Shown one piece after another: positions 23,401-35,344 of a stretch of 64,000 nucleotides of DNA. The notes below the pieces were generated by a model, which searched no databases, had not been told where the DNA came from, and was given only the letters and a program-made list of their open reading frames with translations. Position 1 is the first letter of the stretch; every line of letters starts with the position of its first letter. The DNA lies in NCBI GenBank assembly GCA_037074705.1, contig CM073591.1:86284032-86348031 (forward strand), in the 5' to 3' direction. The translations under genes and the position numbers were made by a program. Source of the stretch: Zhengitettix transpicula (Eukaryota; Arthropoda; Insecta; Orthoptera; Tetrigidae).

Positions 23401-24715
23401 TAGGAATTTTCACGAGTTCTGATAATAGTTTTGTATTTTAATATGCAGCACTGCTTTCTTAAATATTTTTCCTCTAAATGTTAAATCGTAATAAGTTTCA
23501 ATTAATTCAATGAAAATATAGGACAGATAATACAAGTTCAGAAGTGTAAAGAATATCTCTTCAAAACTTAGATATAGCGATAGCAATCGTGTGTTTTATA
23601 ATCAATCACTTCTTATCGGAACCATATTATTGATTTTAAACAACTTATAATCATCTAAGATAAATAAACTCGTAGACCTCAACAACATATTTTCACTTTT
23701 TTGTCTGTATTGTTATTCACGACAAATTTCAGTATTTAAGCATTGATATTGTGTAATAATTAAAAAATATTCAAAGGTACTACGTTAAACGTAAGGTTTC
23801 ATCTAATTAAGTTTTAGTGTAGACTAGGTTAATAATGGTACAGACCAAATAGAAGTAATGTAACAAGAGAGTAAAATAATAATTCCTTTAATGACCGACC
23901 TGAAAATATCTGCTCCCTTTCTCGTATAACACCTCATAGCTCTAATCGAAACTGCTTACGAAAATCATAATTCATCCAAACTATCAGGATCGCTTTAACG
24001 TACTGACTAAATGAATGTTAACAATGGTAACATCCGTAGAATTCAGAATATTGTAATAATAAATTAATGTAGCTGAATGTAGTAATTGTTATAATGGCCT
24101 TCTATCCGTTTGTTTTTTGGTACGTCAAAATAAATTAATCGGGATCAATACTCTACATTCATGTGGAACATGGGAATTTTTTCTAAACAGTTGAATTAAA
24201 TTATGTATATACATTATAATTATAATGCTAGCATTGTTTCACTTAATGGCTGACTTTTGTTTCTTTTAATAGTCGAAGCATTGTGCATGTCAGTGTCAAC
24301 ATTCATCTAATTAATTGGATCTCTATGAAAATAATTTTCTTTAATTCAAGTTGAGGAAACTTTTTGTGACCACAAGAGATTGATTATTTTCTAACATCGT
24401 TTTATAAAAATTGAATTTCGAGAACTCGTTATTTGAGAAGTGTCTTGTGCTTGAATGTTTTCGCTGTTTAATTATATAATTAGACGAGAATTTTTAAGTG
24501 AGACGATTTATGATTTATGTGGTTACCATATTGAGGATTGTGATATTTAATTTCAAATAAACCCCGACGGTTCATACGTAATAATGTTAATTGTAAAAAA
24601 TGAAGTTGAAGTTTATTTTGAATTTAATTTAACTTATAATTTTGTGCTAATAAATTAAATATAAAGGGAAAATAACACTAGACCAGATTAAATTCGTTTA
24701 CTTAATAGTGTACCA
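20475..24715. other. AT-rich interval
   Basis: No gene recognised in about 4.2 kb. A 104-codon frame at 21792-22106 has no familiar motif. A short tandem repeat lies at 22710-22828. Confidence 0.45.
22710..22828. repeat. Tandem repeat, 35-bp period, 3.3 copies
   Basis: Units at 22710-22744, 22745-22779 and 22780-22815 share the pattern TAAC.ATTGTGAATTAG, then TCTTGTTTATTACGT, with a partial fourth unit. Divergence between units is moderate. Confidence 0.85.
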
Positions 24716-25086
24716 GGCTGTTGTGGTGTAGTGGCCTGCGTCATTGTCTTTCAACGGTGAAAATTGTTCCCTGTTTCCATTGGAACAGTCGGCAAGCTTT
24801 CTCCTAAATTGATCGAGGCACGGAAAAGGCGTCCCGACATCAAACACTCCTCCCACCATCGGAAGGGCGTGGGACAAGTACCAAGCTCCCGACTAGGGTT
24901 TTTCTTGCATCACTTTTAGGTGAATACCGGGTAGGATTCTTAAACTATATCTTGGGGGCCATAGTTAATCCTTGGCTACCTTTCTCTACACTTCAGCATC
25001 CCCCTTTCGAATCAATTCCTATTATATGAAAGAGGAGTGGCCACCATGCGAATTACCCTCATGTAGCCTGTCACTCTAAAAAAAAC
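24716..25086 (+). repeat. SINE-like repeat copy E, longest copy with tRNA-like head
   Basis: The head GTTGTGGTGTAGTGGCCTGCG resembles a tRNA A-box region (TGGTGTAGTGG). The body follows: GATCGAGGCACGGAAAAGG, GGAAGGGCGTGGGAC, TAGGTGAATACCGGGTAGGA, GTTAATCCTTGGCTACC. The 3' end ATTACCCTCATGTAGCCTG..CTCTAAAAAA has an oligo-A tail. Head, body and A-tail over about 370 bp fit a tRNA-derived SINE. The B box is not convincing here, so the SINE class is likely but not proven. Target duplications are not evident. Confidence 0.75.
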
Positions 25087-25089
25087 AAT

Positions 25090-26382
25090 ATGATAAAATT
25101 GTTATCAGGACAGTTTTTTTCATTTCTCCATTTTTGGTTCCAAACCAGAGGGCAGACAAATAATTTTCAACCGCATACAAGATAAATAAGAAATATCTTC
25201 TGAAGTATGAATTAGGAACAAGAATTATTCGTGCATTAGCTCTACAAGTATAAAATGAACCTCTTCCGCCACTGGTAGTACTGTATGAGGATCATTATCT
25301 ATAGACAAGTAGGTGAACGCAAACAACGAAAGCTGATTTCTAACTTTTAATCGTTTTTTTTTTCATTTGATTCCTTACACTACGAAGCATTAATATTTTG
25401 TCCGAGACATTCTAATTCTCCAAACGAAGTACGCGTATTAAAACATGTTGCCTGTTAAGAAAGACGCTAGAAGAAACAACGAAATTTGTAAATGCCCGTT
25501 TGATTCTTTCCAGTAATCTGTACATGTTTGAGATTTTCACCAGGTGAGATGGAAAGTAAAATCAAATATAGCCAACTAGCTAAGTGCGCGGCGTTGCGCA
25601 GGTGTTTATTTAAATTAACCCGGACTAGGAATTGATTCGACTCTAACCTCTTGGTAAACGTTTGATTTAACCAACACTAATAGCGCCAGCGTTATAAAAT
25701 TCACTCCTTTACGGTCCCCTGCCCGACCTAATCCGTCGGCATCTAATTTCAAATAAACCACGACGATGACTGACAGTATTCGAGAACCCTCCTACTACAT
25801 AAAATAAAAATGTCTCAATAATCACGACATATAAAACAGTAAGAAATACTCGATAACTTAATAAAGTCTAAAACTATTTCAGATACCTTAAAGGAGTAAG
25901 GAAAAACATCTGTTAACTAAATACAGACCAAAATATAGCTGGTTAGCTAAAAAGAAAAAAAATTGGCTGATTCCTTAAGAGGGTCAAAACTACTCCGCGT
26001 AACCTTTTCTCAACCGCGTCCACCTCTACGAAGAGGAACATAAAATTTCATCAACCACCAAGATAAATGCGAGAATAAATCTCAGCGAATCCTATAACGC
26101 CAGAATAGAGAATAATATCGGTCTTTTTTCTTTACATTGTATGTAAACCCATTTCACCACCACCCGTATAGCGAGGGTGCTTCCCTCCCTTGCCTTTTGG
26201 AGTCGAAATTAGACATATAAAAATTCTGGAATGACACTATAAAATTAGTATTAATGACATATGCACCGAAAAGTAATTAATGGACGCGACTACTGGCGGT
26301 TTTTAAATTTCACTTATGCGCGGGTGCGCACAACTCGCGAAAGTTTCATCGCAATAGGATGAATACATTCATATATTAATAT

Positions 26383-26384
<2 letters not shown>
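25090..26384. other. Intergenic; GC-richer stretch 25570-25780
   Basis: AT-rich apart from 25570-25780 (GTGCGCGGCGTTGCGCAGG, TAGCGCCAGCGTTATAAAA, GACCTAATCCGTCGGCATC), which has no coding frame. It is a candidate conserved non-coding element by composition only. Confidence 0.2.

Positions 26385-26437
<53 letters not shown>
26385..26437. repeat. (TA)n microsatellite
   Basis: About 26 uninterrupted AT units, directly adjoining a (GA)n run. Confidence 0.97.
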
Positions 26438-26481
<44 letters not shown>

Positions 26482-26495
26482 AAGAGAGAGAGAGA
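26438..26495. repeat. (GA)n microsatellite
   Basis: About 29 GA units with two small interruptions, forming a compound (TA)n(GA)n tract of ~110 bp with the preceding run. Confidence 0.97.
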
Positions 26496-26644
26496 TAATA
26501 CGGTTCTTACTATTAAATCTAATTTCTAAATTTAAATTTTATAAATTATGAATTTATGTACCAGAGCACATACGGCATCAAGGAACACAATATTATTTCA
26601 CTTAATTATTTATCATGTCGGAAGATTTATACAATTAATCATTA

Positions 26645-26687
26645 GATTAATTATTAATTAATTGATATTAATTATTAATTAATTTCA
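26645..26687. repeat. TAAT-rich 18-bp direct repeat
   Basis: ATTAATTATTAATTAATT occurs twice, separated by GAT. It is dense in TAAT homeodomain cores, which may be nothing more than AT-rich drift. Confidence 0.7.
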
Positions 26688-27084
26688 CTAAAACAAAAGT
26701 GCCCTCTCTGCTTAACGAAATTCCTACCTCAAACAAATATTCGATTGTACTGAGAAATGTGATACATCAAGCGTGTGAGGGATTGGCAGACGCATTCAGT
26801 TCCTGACGTATAATCTCTTGTGTGTTATGTCGTTCACTGCAAACATGAAAAGAATTTCTCGAGGCAGTCGCCGGGTTGGCATGCGCTTTATCCAACGGCA
26901 AGGGCTTGTTTCTGAGAAATAGTACCATGAAGTGGATTATAGAGAAGAGAAATTGATTGGTTTGTGAGAAATCGTAATACCACGCTTATCAACTTATTTT
27001 TGTCTATCAGAGTTTTAAAGAACATTGATCTATCTAACAGATTATACTAGCCAATTAGCCATTAGCTCAATGATTGGATTTACA

Positions 27085-27408
27085 TTGAAAATATTCAAAC
27101 AAAAATAGAAACCCCAATTTGGGACTTCAACAGGTGATACATAATATTAATTAGAGAAGTTGAGACGTAATATAATAATTATAATATAATAAGTGTGTTG
27201 GAAATGAAAATTTCTTCATTGCTGTTAAATTTAGATGATTGGGATTCTAATAATTACAAGGTATAAAATGAATAGACGGACATATATTTCAGTTAAATCC
27301 CAAAATAGTGGGTTTCGTCTATCCCAATTCCTTATATATATCAGCTGAAGAAGTTCTAAATTTGGGACGAAACGTAGTGTTTCTATTTTTGAATGAATAT
27401 TTTTAATG
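27085..27408. repeat. Fold-back pair 2 of PLE-type 3' ends
   Basis: Arms 27085-27140 (minus) and 27336-27408 (plus) share AAATATTCA...CAAAAATAGAAAC and CAAATTT/GGGAC segments in inverted orientation. The plus arm keeps CTGAAGA (27345-27351) and GAAAC (27369-27373), with GTTC/GGAC pairing between them. The spacer is about 195 bp. Confidence 0.75.
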
Positions 27409-27411
27409 TTA

Positions 27412-30400
27412 ATGTAAAGATTGAACTTGACAATACACAAAATTTACATGTCCTGCCTTACTGACTAATTTATTGTTAGTGTTAAAAGTCAGGTAAAATA
27501 GTAATTTTAAAACTTTATTATACTGTTATTACACTTATTCATTACAATTACATTAAAAATTACAAATAATCGAAGGCTCAATAGGCTGTTTTAAAAAAAT
27601 AAAAACTGATGAATACGGAAGGGATCTCGAACCGAAGAACAAGTGAAGAGAGTTAGAAAGCAAATAAGTGGAGCAAAGATACGAATTTTATTTTTAAAAA
27701 CAGGGCTCTTTCGTCTAATTGCAATATATCGCAGCATTTACATAATAGGACCAGAGAACTGTTTTGTAGATGATGGTGCTCTTTACTTTCCACACCGTAG
27801 ACTCGAAAACATTTCCGTTACATATGCTTTTGTGGGAAAAAATACAGTTGTTGTTCAAATATAGTATTTTATTACTGGAACGTAATCAGAAAACAATAGT
27901 GGTAATAATATTTTTATAAGGTCTCATACAGTAATTTTTGAAAATATTTGAATATTATAAAAATAATAAAAATATTCTGAGGGCTTAGTCAACTACAATA
28001 TTCGTACTCACATACAGCCACCTTTTTTTTTTGTTCAGAAATGATCATTTTCTTTGGTTTGAAGTGACTGCTGTCAAATTTCGGTGGTCTTCTTCCCTTA
28101 TATAAATTTCATCGTCGCCAGTGATCAGTAACGTGTGCTACGAAAGTACTAATTTTTAACTCGTGTATTTGTGTACTCCGACACGTGCAAGTGAAGATCT
28201 ATTACTGATTTCTAAAAATAAAGTTCGAAGTTCGTAATCTGCATTGAGTTTTATTACGCCATCTAGAACCTCTGTCTTGCCTGCACACAAAGAGCGCTTT
28301 CTCGTCAAAGCCTGCCAGCCCTTTGTCGTTTATCGCTCCTCGCGCTAATAAAATTAGGCCAAGAATAGGCGACTATTGATTCAAAGCTCTCTCCGGGCTT
28401 TCACTTTGCAGCTGGTGGCGACATCTGCCTAAAATAATCTTAAATTAACCATCAGAAACTTTCCCGGTTCATGCGACGCATTTAACTAATCAACAGGTGA
28501 ATACGGGTCAGCATGGATAAGGTGCTTTAAAGTTTTATTTCGGGGTTGATTGTTTATGTTAATCTCTCTACAAAATTTTCAAATACTCGAATATAAAAGC
28601 AAACCAATTAAATATTTACTTATGTACTTGCCTCTCAACGCTCCTGTTAGTTTAGTTTAATCATTTTTAATTGCGGGAATAGCGTTAATTACAAAACACA
28701 GTTTCACTTGCTCAACGACTACCGCGAAATTCTAATACCACATAATTAAAAACAAAGAATTCGTTATATATTACAGTGGAAGTAAAAACTCCAAAAGCTG
28801 AAACTAATAACGTTCGACGCCTTTCAAAACAATTACTTTTCTTATTTATTTAAGTTTGATACTGTAAATAATAAATTTAAATATATTTTTGAATCTGTGA
28901 ATAGAAACCGTGGTGTATATTGCTATTAAAATACATATAATTGAACTAAAACCGAAATTATTGCACTCTTGGGTAATTATATTATTAATACCCGGTAATT
29001 CTGATTTAATTTAAAAATTAAGGTCTTAAGGCAATCGCAACACTTTCTGAGCCCAAAGCATTTCAGATAGTTTTAAATGAACTCTTTCTAATTAAAATTC
29101 ACCAGTGAGGCCCCTGATTAGCAAGTAATTTTCTAAGGTGGGAAGTTGATTCCCCACTTAACAAGGAATTCATTCTTAAACTTATTACTCTCTTCTCACT
29201 ACCACGGATAAGTTACAGTTCGATCTTTAAACGCGCTTCGATATATTTTAAAGTGTTTCCCTCTAGTGAAATCTACGCTCTTAATTATCTAATAAGTCTC
29301 AATAATAATAAATTGTGTGTATTATAATGACATGATGCTAACAAATTTTAGAACTGCGTTATACTCTGATGACAACGAGAAGTTAAAGAAAGTCATATTG
29401 GTTTACACTGATGTTCCTTAAATAATGCTCAATAATTAAATATAAATTAATATAATTTATTCAGAAGTCAGCATGCACAAAACATATTGATATAAAAATG
29501 AGGAATACATTAAAAACTTAATTGTTTTCAATATTACGTTAATGAAGATAAAAAGAGGAAATAGAATTGTTTTGTACACACCACTTTGAATCATAAACTG
29601 AAATTCATTAGTGGGAATATTAATTACAGAATAATTACCGTCACCTGACGAATAACACAGGTAATGTAAAAAATATTTTTAAAATTATTATACACTTTTT
29701 ACTGGTTTTTATATTATTTTTATCCCTGACTCTAAACACGAAATACAGTTTTTCATGTCAGGTATGTTTTTTTTACAAAATTTTAAAATATTTTGAGATT
29801 ATTTTATCAGCTTCTAAATACATTTTTTATAATTATTTACCAGCTCTGGCATGTATAAATGATAAATTAATGCATAAAATATTTACAAATTCTTATTTTA
29901 CTGTTTTCTCTTTATCTTAAAACTTTATTTTCCGATTTACGCCTTGCGAACTAGTCGGGGATTGTCTCTGTTCAACATCCAGCAGTAGTCGTCTATCATT
30001 TTGATATTTACCTTTCATTTGTATTATATTTGTGAAATTTTTCGTCTCGCTAAATTCTTATGGATATCATCCAGATGCAAATGAAGGATATGAAATTTTA
30101 AGCTCATTTGTTCAGACTAAACGGACTCAATATATAGTAAGTTGAAAATTGCCAAAATAAATATTATGATATTTTTGAGGAACGCGAATAAAAATAAATT
30201 GGAATGATGATAAATTAGGGCTAATTCAATGAATGGTATTTTTCAATTAACCACAAAAGTTCACTAATGTAAAAAATGAATGTTGTTAAATAAACACACC
30301 AACAAAAACAATAACAATATGAAGAAAAGTTATGAGGAATAAATTAAAATAATGGAACACAACTGTTACGTGTGGAGGATATTATTTTAAAATATTAATT

Positions 30401-30914
30401 TATCTTGACGACCGGAGAAGTATCTAGAATCGGAAAATGGTGAATAGCTGTCATTTGACGGTAAAGTAATGTTACATCCCAGAGCATTTATGTCTCTTAT
30501 GAAGCATTGCGTCAAAAGACGACGTAAAAGACGGATGGCTCAAATCAAATTTTGCGAACATCAAAATGACCTGAGAACTTTTTTGTTTTCCGGTGTAGTT
30601 TCATCCAGCAACGTTACTAAGATCTGAAATGATTTTATGACAGAAAAAGATGAGTTGAGAGGGTGTCAGAAGTTTTAATTTACTTTCCTAATCTGTTAAT
30701 TCAATTTTATAGCCCTTTAGATAAGGAATGCTCAGACTTGTAATATCAGCGATATACTGCAAAAAAATTATTACAACTGATACGACCCGTGTATTGACTT
30801 AGTTTTACTAATAACTGTACTAATAGAGGGAAACAACTGTATTTATATTACATTTTTATTGCTTATTCAGTTGCTGCATACATAACAACAATTATAATTA
30901 TATATATGTCTATG
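27412..30914. other. AT-rich interval; island 28250-28530
   Basis: No gene recognised. About 28250-28530 is GC-richer and has GCTAATAAAATTAGGCC, GCGACTATTGATTC and CTTTGCAGCTGG. A 73-codon frame at 27643-27864 is unremarkable. Confidence 0.3.
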
Positions 30915-31118
30915 TCACAGACACACATTCCTCATTAATCTTTGGATGTCGATGCATGGCATTGACTTTACATAGGATGGCACGTAATTACCGACTGACA
31001 ATCGCAAGCTCGATGACAGGTGTTCATCAGTTAGCGAATGCGATATTTTGATTGAATAATATTCATTTCTGAAAACGGAGGTTCGCATAGTTAAGCTAAA
31101 TAGCACGATTTGTTTCAA
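30915..31118 (-). pseudogene. hAT-type dimerisation-domain relic
   Basis: The minus-strand frame contains SLTDEHLSSSLRLSV followed by NYVPSYVKSM and IDIQRLM. An (S/R)LTDEHL...LR.S(V/T)..Y.P...K(L/S) pattern is the usual extreme C terminus of hAT-like transposases and of the domesticated ZBED/GTF2IRD2-like proteins derived from them. The upstream frame 31096-31287 shows no recognisable motif. It lies 0.7 kb from the non-autonomous hAT at 31821-33592, but I see no evidence that they belong to one element. Confidence 0.5.
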
Positions 31119-31789
31119 ATATTGTCTTCAGATATAAAAGGCCAAAATTTTGTATCACTTGCTCTGCCTTGAGAAGTATATCTGAAATCATCAGCTTCAG
31201 ATCATTTTTGGCAGAAGACAGGTTTGGATATAATAATACTTCATTCATCGTCAACATTCCACAGTTTTTTCGTAACAAAAATGGCAATAAATCACTCTTA
31301 ATTTATTTAAAACAAGTACGCTAAACAACTTATTTCAAATTCAGTTAATATATGAGCCAATTTTAAATGCAGACGATCTAGACGTGTTCAAGCACTCTTA
31401 ATAACAATAGAATCTTACGAATGTGAACTCTCATCAGGCAATAATTAGCGTCGATACTGCACGCCGAATTAAGCAATCACTGTTTTTTATAATTATTGCA
31501 ATCTCGTCCTACGAGTGACCAACGGAAGGCGTTTCTTTAATTTCTTGTTGGAATGTGAACAGTCATATTTCGCGATGAACTGGTCGATCGCGATCAACGC
31601 TTTGATGATTTAGAGGTGAGCTTGATAGTAACATATCATCTGGTATTGTAGTAATTCAATTTACACAATATCCATTCTTCATTGAAGTCATAAAAATATC
31701 GTGCCAAGGAATAAGGCTATTCAGTAAATAATTGTATGTTGAGTTTGTGATCAGGTTATACAATGGATAGAGGAAGATATCAAGTGATG

Positions 31790-31820
31790 GGAGTCAACAC
31801 GGATGGCTTAATGGTTAGAG
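31790..31820 (+). repeat. tRNA-derived SINE, 5' part (A box)
   Basis: Reads ATGGCTTAATGGTTAGAGC across the insertion, a good Pol III A-box region. It continues at 33601 after the hAT insertion. Confidence 0.7.
31813..31820. repeat. hAT target-site duplication, left
   Basis: GGTTAGAG, identical to 33593-33600. Confidence 0.95.
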
Positions 31821-33592
31821 CAGTGTTTCCCAACCTTTTTTTTAAAAAAAACACCATCTAAGTATTTATAATGCACCCTCTCTCCATGTGACATATACAT
31901 ATTTTTTGTAATAAAAGATTGAATTAATTCCTATAGAATTTCAAGTTGTGTACCAAGGTTCTTCTATAGCATTAATTCTGTGCATAAACAAATTAATTAA
32001 TTTAATTAATAAATAAACATCAGACAACTCTAAGTCAGAAAACAGAATTTATTAATGTTAAATTAAACGTTTCGTCACTGATTATGCGACCTCATATGCT
32101 TCAAGTTTTTTTAAAAAAATATAGAAACTCTGTAGCTGTGTTACTGTCAAAAATTTGTGTCGACGTTGTCGAGATCTTTAATCTGCTGACTGCCGTAGCC
32201 GAAAATCTGACTTAAAATTGGCTGATGTTTATTTATTTATTAGTTTTCTCAATAGTCAGAATATATTAGGGTGACCACCAATGTGAAGAATAAAAGGATA
32301 GTTTTATAATTTATTTAATATTTGTATTGTCAGCGAAATATTATGGTACAGGCTTTGTAGTCAACAGACAGCGTTCCATAAGAATGTGGAATTTTTCAGA
32401 CGGATTATTGTCGGCAATGTTTCAGGTAGAAATTTTTGCGGAGAGAACAAGCTAGTCTTCAATGGAAGCAGACCAGTCATGTCGAGTCTGCAATAGCAGG
32501 TGGCCGGTGGCGGTCATGGCAAGTCTGCAATAAGATATAGGACAGTTAAGTACAGTCCACTGGAAGTCCAGAAGGAATATGGGAGACGTGTCCGGTAATC
32601 AGTTGGGCAAAGTAAAAGACTTCATTTATTGCGGTTCTGTGGAAATCTAATTTGTTGTTCTGATTTAGATTGTGAACAGTGAAATACCATGGAATATTAA
32701 ATTATATTTTAAAATTTCTCACTCTTAAATTATTAGTGAAGTGAATAAGTAGTGTAATGAGAGCAGCTCTGATAATTTGGTACGTACGAAATTTTCAGAT
32801 TTCTTTAGAATTTTTCAGATTTCATAAAATTCTTTCAGATTTCTATAGATTTTTCCCATGTAAATATTTCTTATGTAAATTTAATTTAATATTTTGTAAC
32901 ATTTTGTTTTTATTTAATTCGGTTATAATTGCGGATTACTAGAGGCCGGTTAAGCGGTCCTGAACATTTAAGAATTTCAATAAAGCTGTGACTATGTATA
33001 ATATTTTGTACAAATCCAATTAAATATAAATTTGTAATAAACTTTTTGTTTAATTGCTTAAATTATTTAAGATACCAAGTCGTTACTAATTTATTGCATT
33101 AATTTGCACCACACCGTACATTTTTTGTTAAGATCTATAATTTGTGTACTACAATATATATCATTATTAAAGTAATAATTTTTTTTAATCTGAGATCGTA
33201 AAACCTATCGCCTATTCGAGCTTTTGTACAACATTAAGATCTTAATTTATTTAACACTCGGAGTTGGCGTTAGTCTACAGTAGACAACAATTTAGAGCGA
33301 GTCATAGTAATCGTTCAACACAGGACGGACTATTCCTTCACTGGACATAATAAACAATAGGCCAACTCTCTAAGTACCTCGTATTACTCCAACGTTTCAA
33401 GTGTTGTTCTGTGGAAAGCACCAAACTAACCAAATCCTTATTTTAAATTGAGATACTAACAATTTTTTCTTTTTTATAGGTTAAATAATAGCTGGTGGTT
33501 TTTAAATTATAGACGAGCTCATTTTCGATTTGCTACACTAAACATTCAAATGGCCCCTCTGTGGGGCGTGGGACCCACGTTGGGAAACAACG
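31821..33592. mobile_element. Non-autonomous hAT element, 1.77 kb
   Basis: The left end is CAGTGTTTCCCAACC and the right end, reversed, is CGTTGTTTCCCAACG. These are hAT-type terminal inverted repeats matching at about 12 of 14 positions. An exact 8-bp duplication, GGTTAGAG, flanks the element, which is diagnostic of the hAT superfamily. The interior is AT-rich with no frame longer than 61 codons and no transposase motif, so the copy depends on an outside transposase. It interrupts a tRNA-derived SINE. An 85%-identical 47-bp block is shared with sequence outside the element (33849-33895). Confidence 0.92.
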
Positions 33593-33600
33593 GGTTAGAG
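33593..33600. repeat. hAT target-site duplication, right
   Basis: GGTTAGAG, an exact copy of the left duplication. Confidence 0.95.
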
Positions 33601-33660
33601 CGGCTAAGCGTTGATCCTGCTTTAGAATCCCGGTGCTGTCATGAATCTTCAATCCCAATC
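33601..33660 (+). repeat. tRNA-derived SINE, remainder (B box)
   Basis: Joined to 31790-31820 without the hAT, the sequence has tRNA-like spacing. It includes GATCCTG, then TTAGAATCCCGGTGCTGTC, a degenerate B box (GTTCRAATCC) followed by the CCCGGTGC continuation common in insect tRNA-type SINEs. Confidence 0.65.
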
Positions 33661-33739
33661 TGTTGCGAGAATTTATTTAGAAAATACACAAATAATGTTC
33701 AAGTACTTATTCTATGATAAATAATATTTCGTTGTGTAC

Positions 33740-34060
33740 GAACAGCAGACAAAGTGGATTCTAAACGGTATCACAGTTGCTACCTGCTCGATGACTACCG
33801 GCGTTGCCTTTTTACCTTCCCCTCCCCGGCAGGTAATCAAGAAACAGTGTTTCTGTCAGACATTTGTATCGTCGTTGTCGAGGTCTTTAATCAGCGTCAC
33901 AGTGACGTGATGTCACGGGCTTTGACGATGTAGTTAGTACGTCGTTGTTTCCTAACGAAGCGGCTGCCATTTATTTAACAAGCCTGGACGCTGGTCCGGC
34001 CGTAACGGCATTATTAAAATTGCTTTTGACGTCATCTGGTCAGAGAGGTCGCTCTGAAAT
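33740..34060. other. GC-richer island with CRE-like sites
   Basis: Contains a perfect TGACGTCA-type site at about 34026-34034 (TTGACGTCATC), a second half-palindrome GTGACGTGATGTCACG at about 33901-33917, and TTAATTTTTAATG. No coding frame. Composition and site density are unlike the flanks. Regulatory function is inference. Confidence 0.25.
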
Positions 34061-34584
34061 TGCGTGGTTACGTTGCGATATTAATTTTTAATGTGCAATG
34101 AAATTCTGCGATTTACATCAGAAGCAATTAAATGTTACATTACAGATATTTGACGTTAACAAATGGGGCCCAACAGATGTACTCCTTCATAATTGCAATA
34201 CATCAATATCGTATCATTTTCCTTTAGAGAGAACAATATTTCAATCATATTTATGACTTATAATTGCGTTAAAAAATTGTTTCAGTTTCTTCTACATTCA
34301 TAATTTAGGTTGTATTCCACTAATACTGAACATTAAAGATATAGCGGGATGGCACATCAAATAAATAAATTGTGGCTAAATGTCACTTATAATTTAGGAA
34401 AATGAATTTTGAAGGATATAATTAATCAATCTTGATGATCATAAGATAAAATTATCAAAAAAAATTTAAGTTCGTATTGAAAGGAAAAATAATTTATTTA
34501 CAAAAATATGTTAAATTGGGAAATAATTTGCTTACACGTAATTTTTAGGTTTATTATAAATAACTTCGAATTAGTAAGAAGTTC

Positions 34585-35280
34585 CATAATTGAATCTAAA
34601 GGGAATACACGCAGGAGTACCGCAGGGAAGTGTTCTTGGACATATTTTGTGTTTTATTTACGAGTGACATTCCCATAGTAATCAACTGGATTACTACAAA
34701 ATACTGGTAACGCTATGAGTGGACCAGAAAATGGAAAATTAAATTAAATGATTTACAAAAACACGTCAACTTGAAATAATAAAACAGTGACTGATCCATA
34801 ATCTCTGGAGATAAATGGAGCCATAGTACGAAACTAAAATACAGCAAAATGTCGTGCTGTCTCTGGACATGAAAATAACGCATGAAGAAGAACTCAATTT
34901 AAAATACGGACAACATAGATAGCTATCGGAAGATACTTCAAAATGTCCTTATACAATAAAATGTAGGTGTTTAAACAAATTATAAAATTATATGGGTGCA
35001 ACTATGGGGTTGTGCGAAAAATAATAATATGAAGAAGATAACATACCATCCAAAATAAAGTTTTACGTGTCATGAGGAATGAACCATGGTGCATACAAAA
35101 CGCTTACATCCATACAGACTTTCCATGCAAACCGGCAAAGAAGAAATTAATATATTTGCGGGTAAACATGAAGCCAGAACTCAACAGCATGTTACCTCGA
35201 AAGTTCTTCAGATATTGGAATATCAACATATTTACTGAAGACTGAATTGGACCGTGCCAGTTGAATTGGAACTCGTCTCA
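34585..35280 (+). pseudogene. Jockey-type LINE relic
   Basis: Plus strand. HAGVPQGSVLGHILCF (about 34608-34655) is RT motif B. After a deleted or scrambled middle come LWGCA..K (about 35000), a decayed NAPWYI-type region, and KEEINIFAGKHEAR then VPVELE (about 35135-35270). That is the typical C-terminal helix region of Jockey ORF2. Many stops are present and the YxDD region is deleted. It belongs to the same broad family as the minus-strand relic at 4490-5480. Confidence 0.8.
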
Positions 35281-35344
35281 GTGCATTGTCCGCGAGTGAC
35301 AAGTGAAGTTTCAGAATAGCAGGAAAAACTAAATCTTTTCACTG

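Noticed and set aside
31801..33640. Intron-containing tRNA gene
   Set aside because: The 1.77-kb interruption has hAT ends and an 8-bp duplication; it is a transposon, not an intron.
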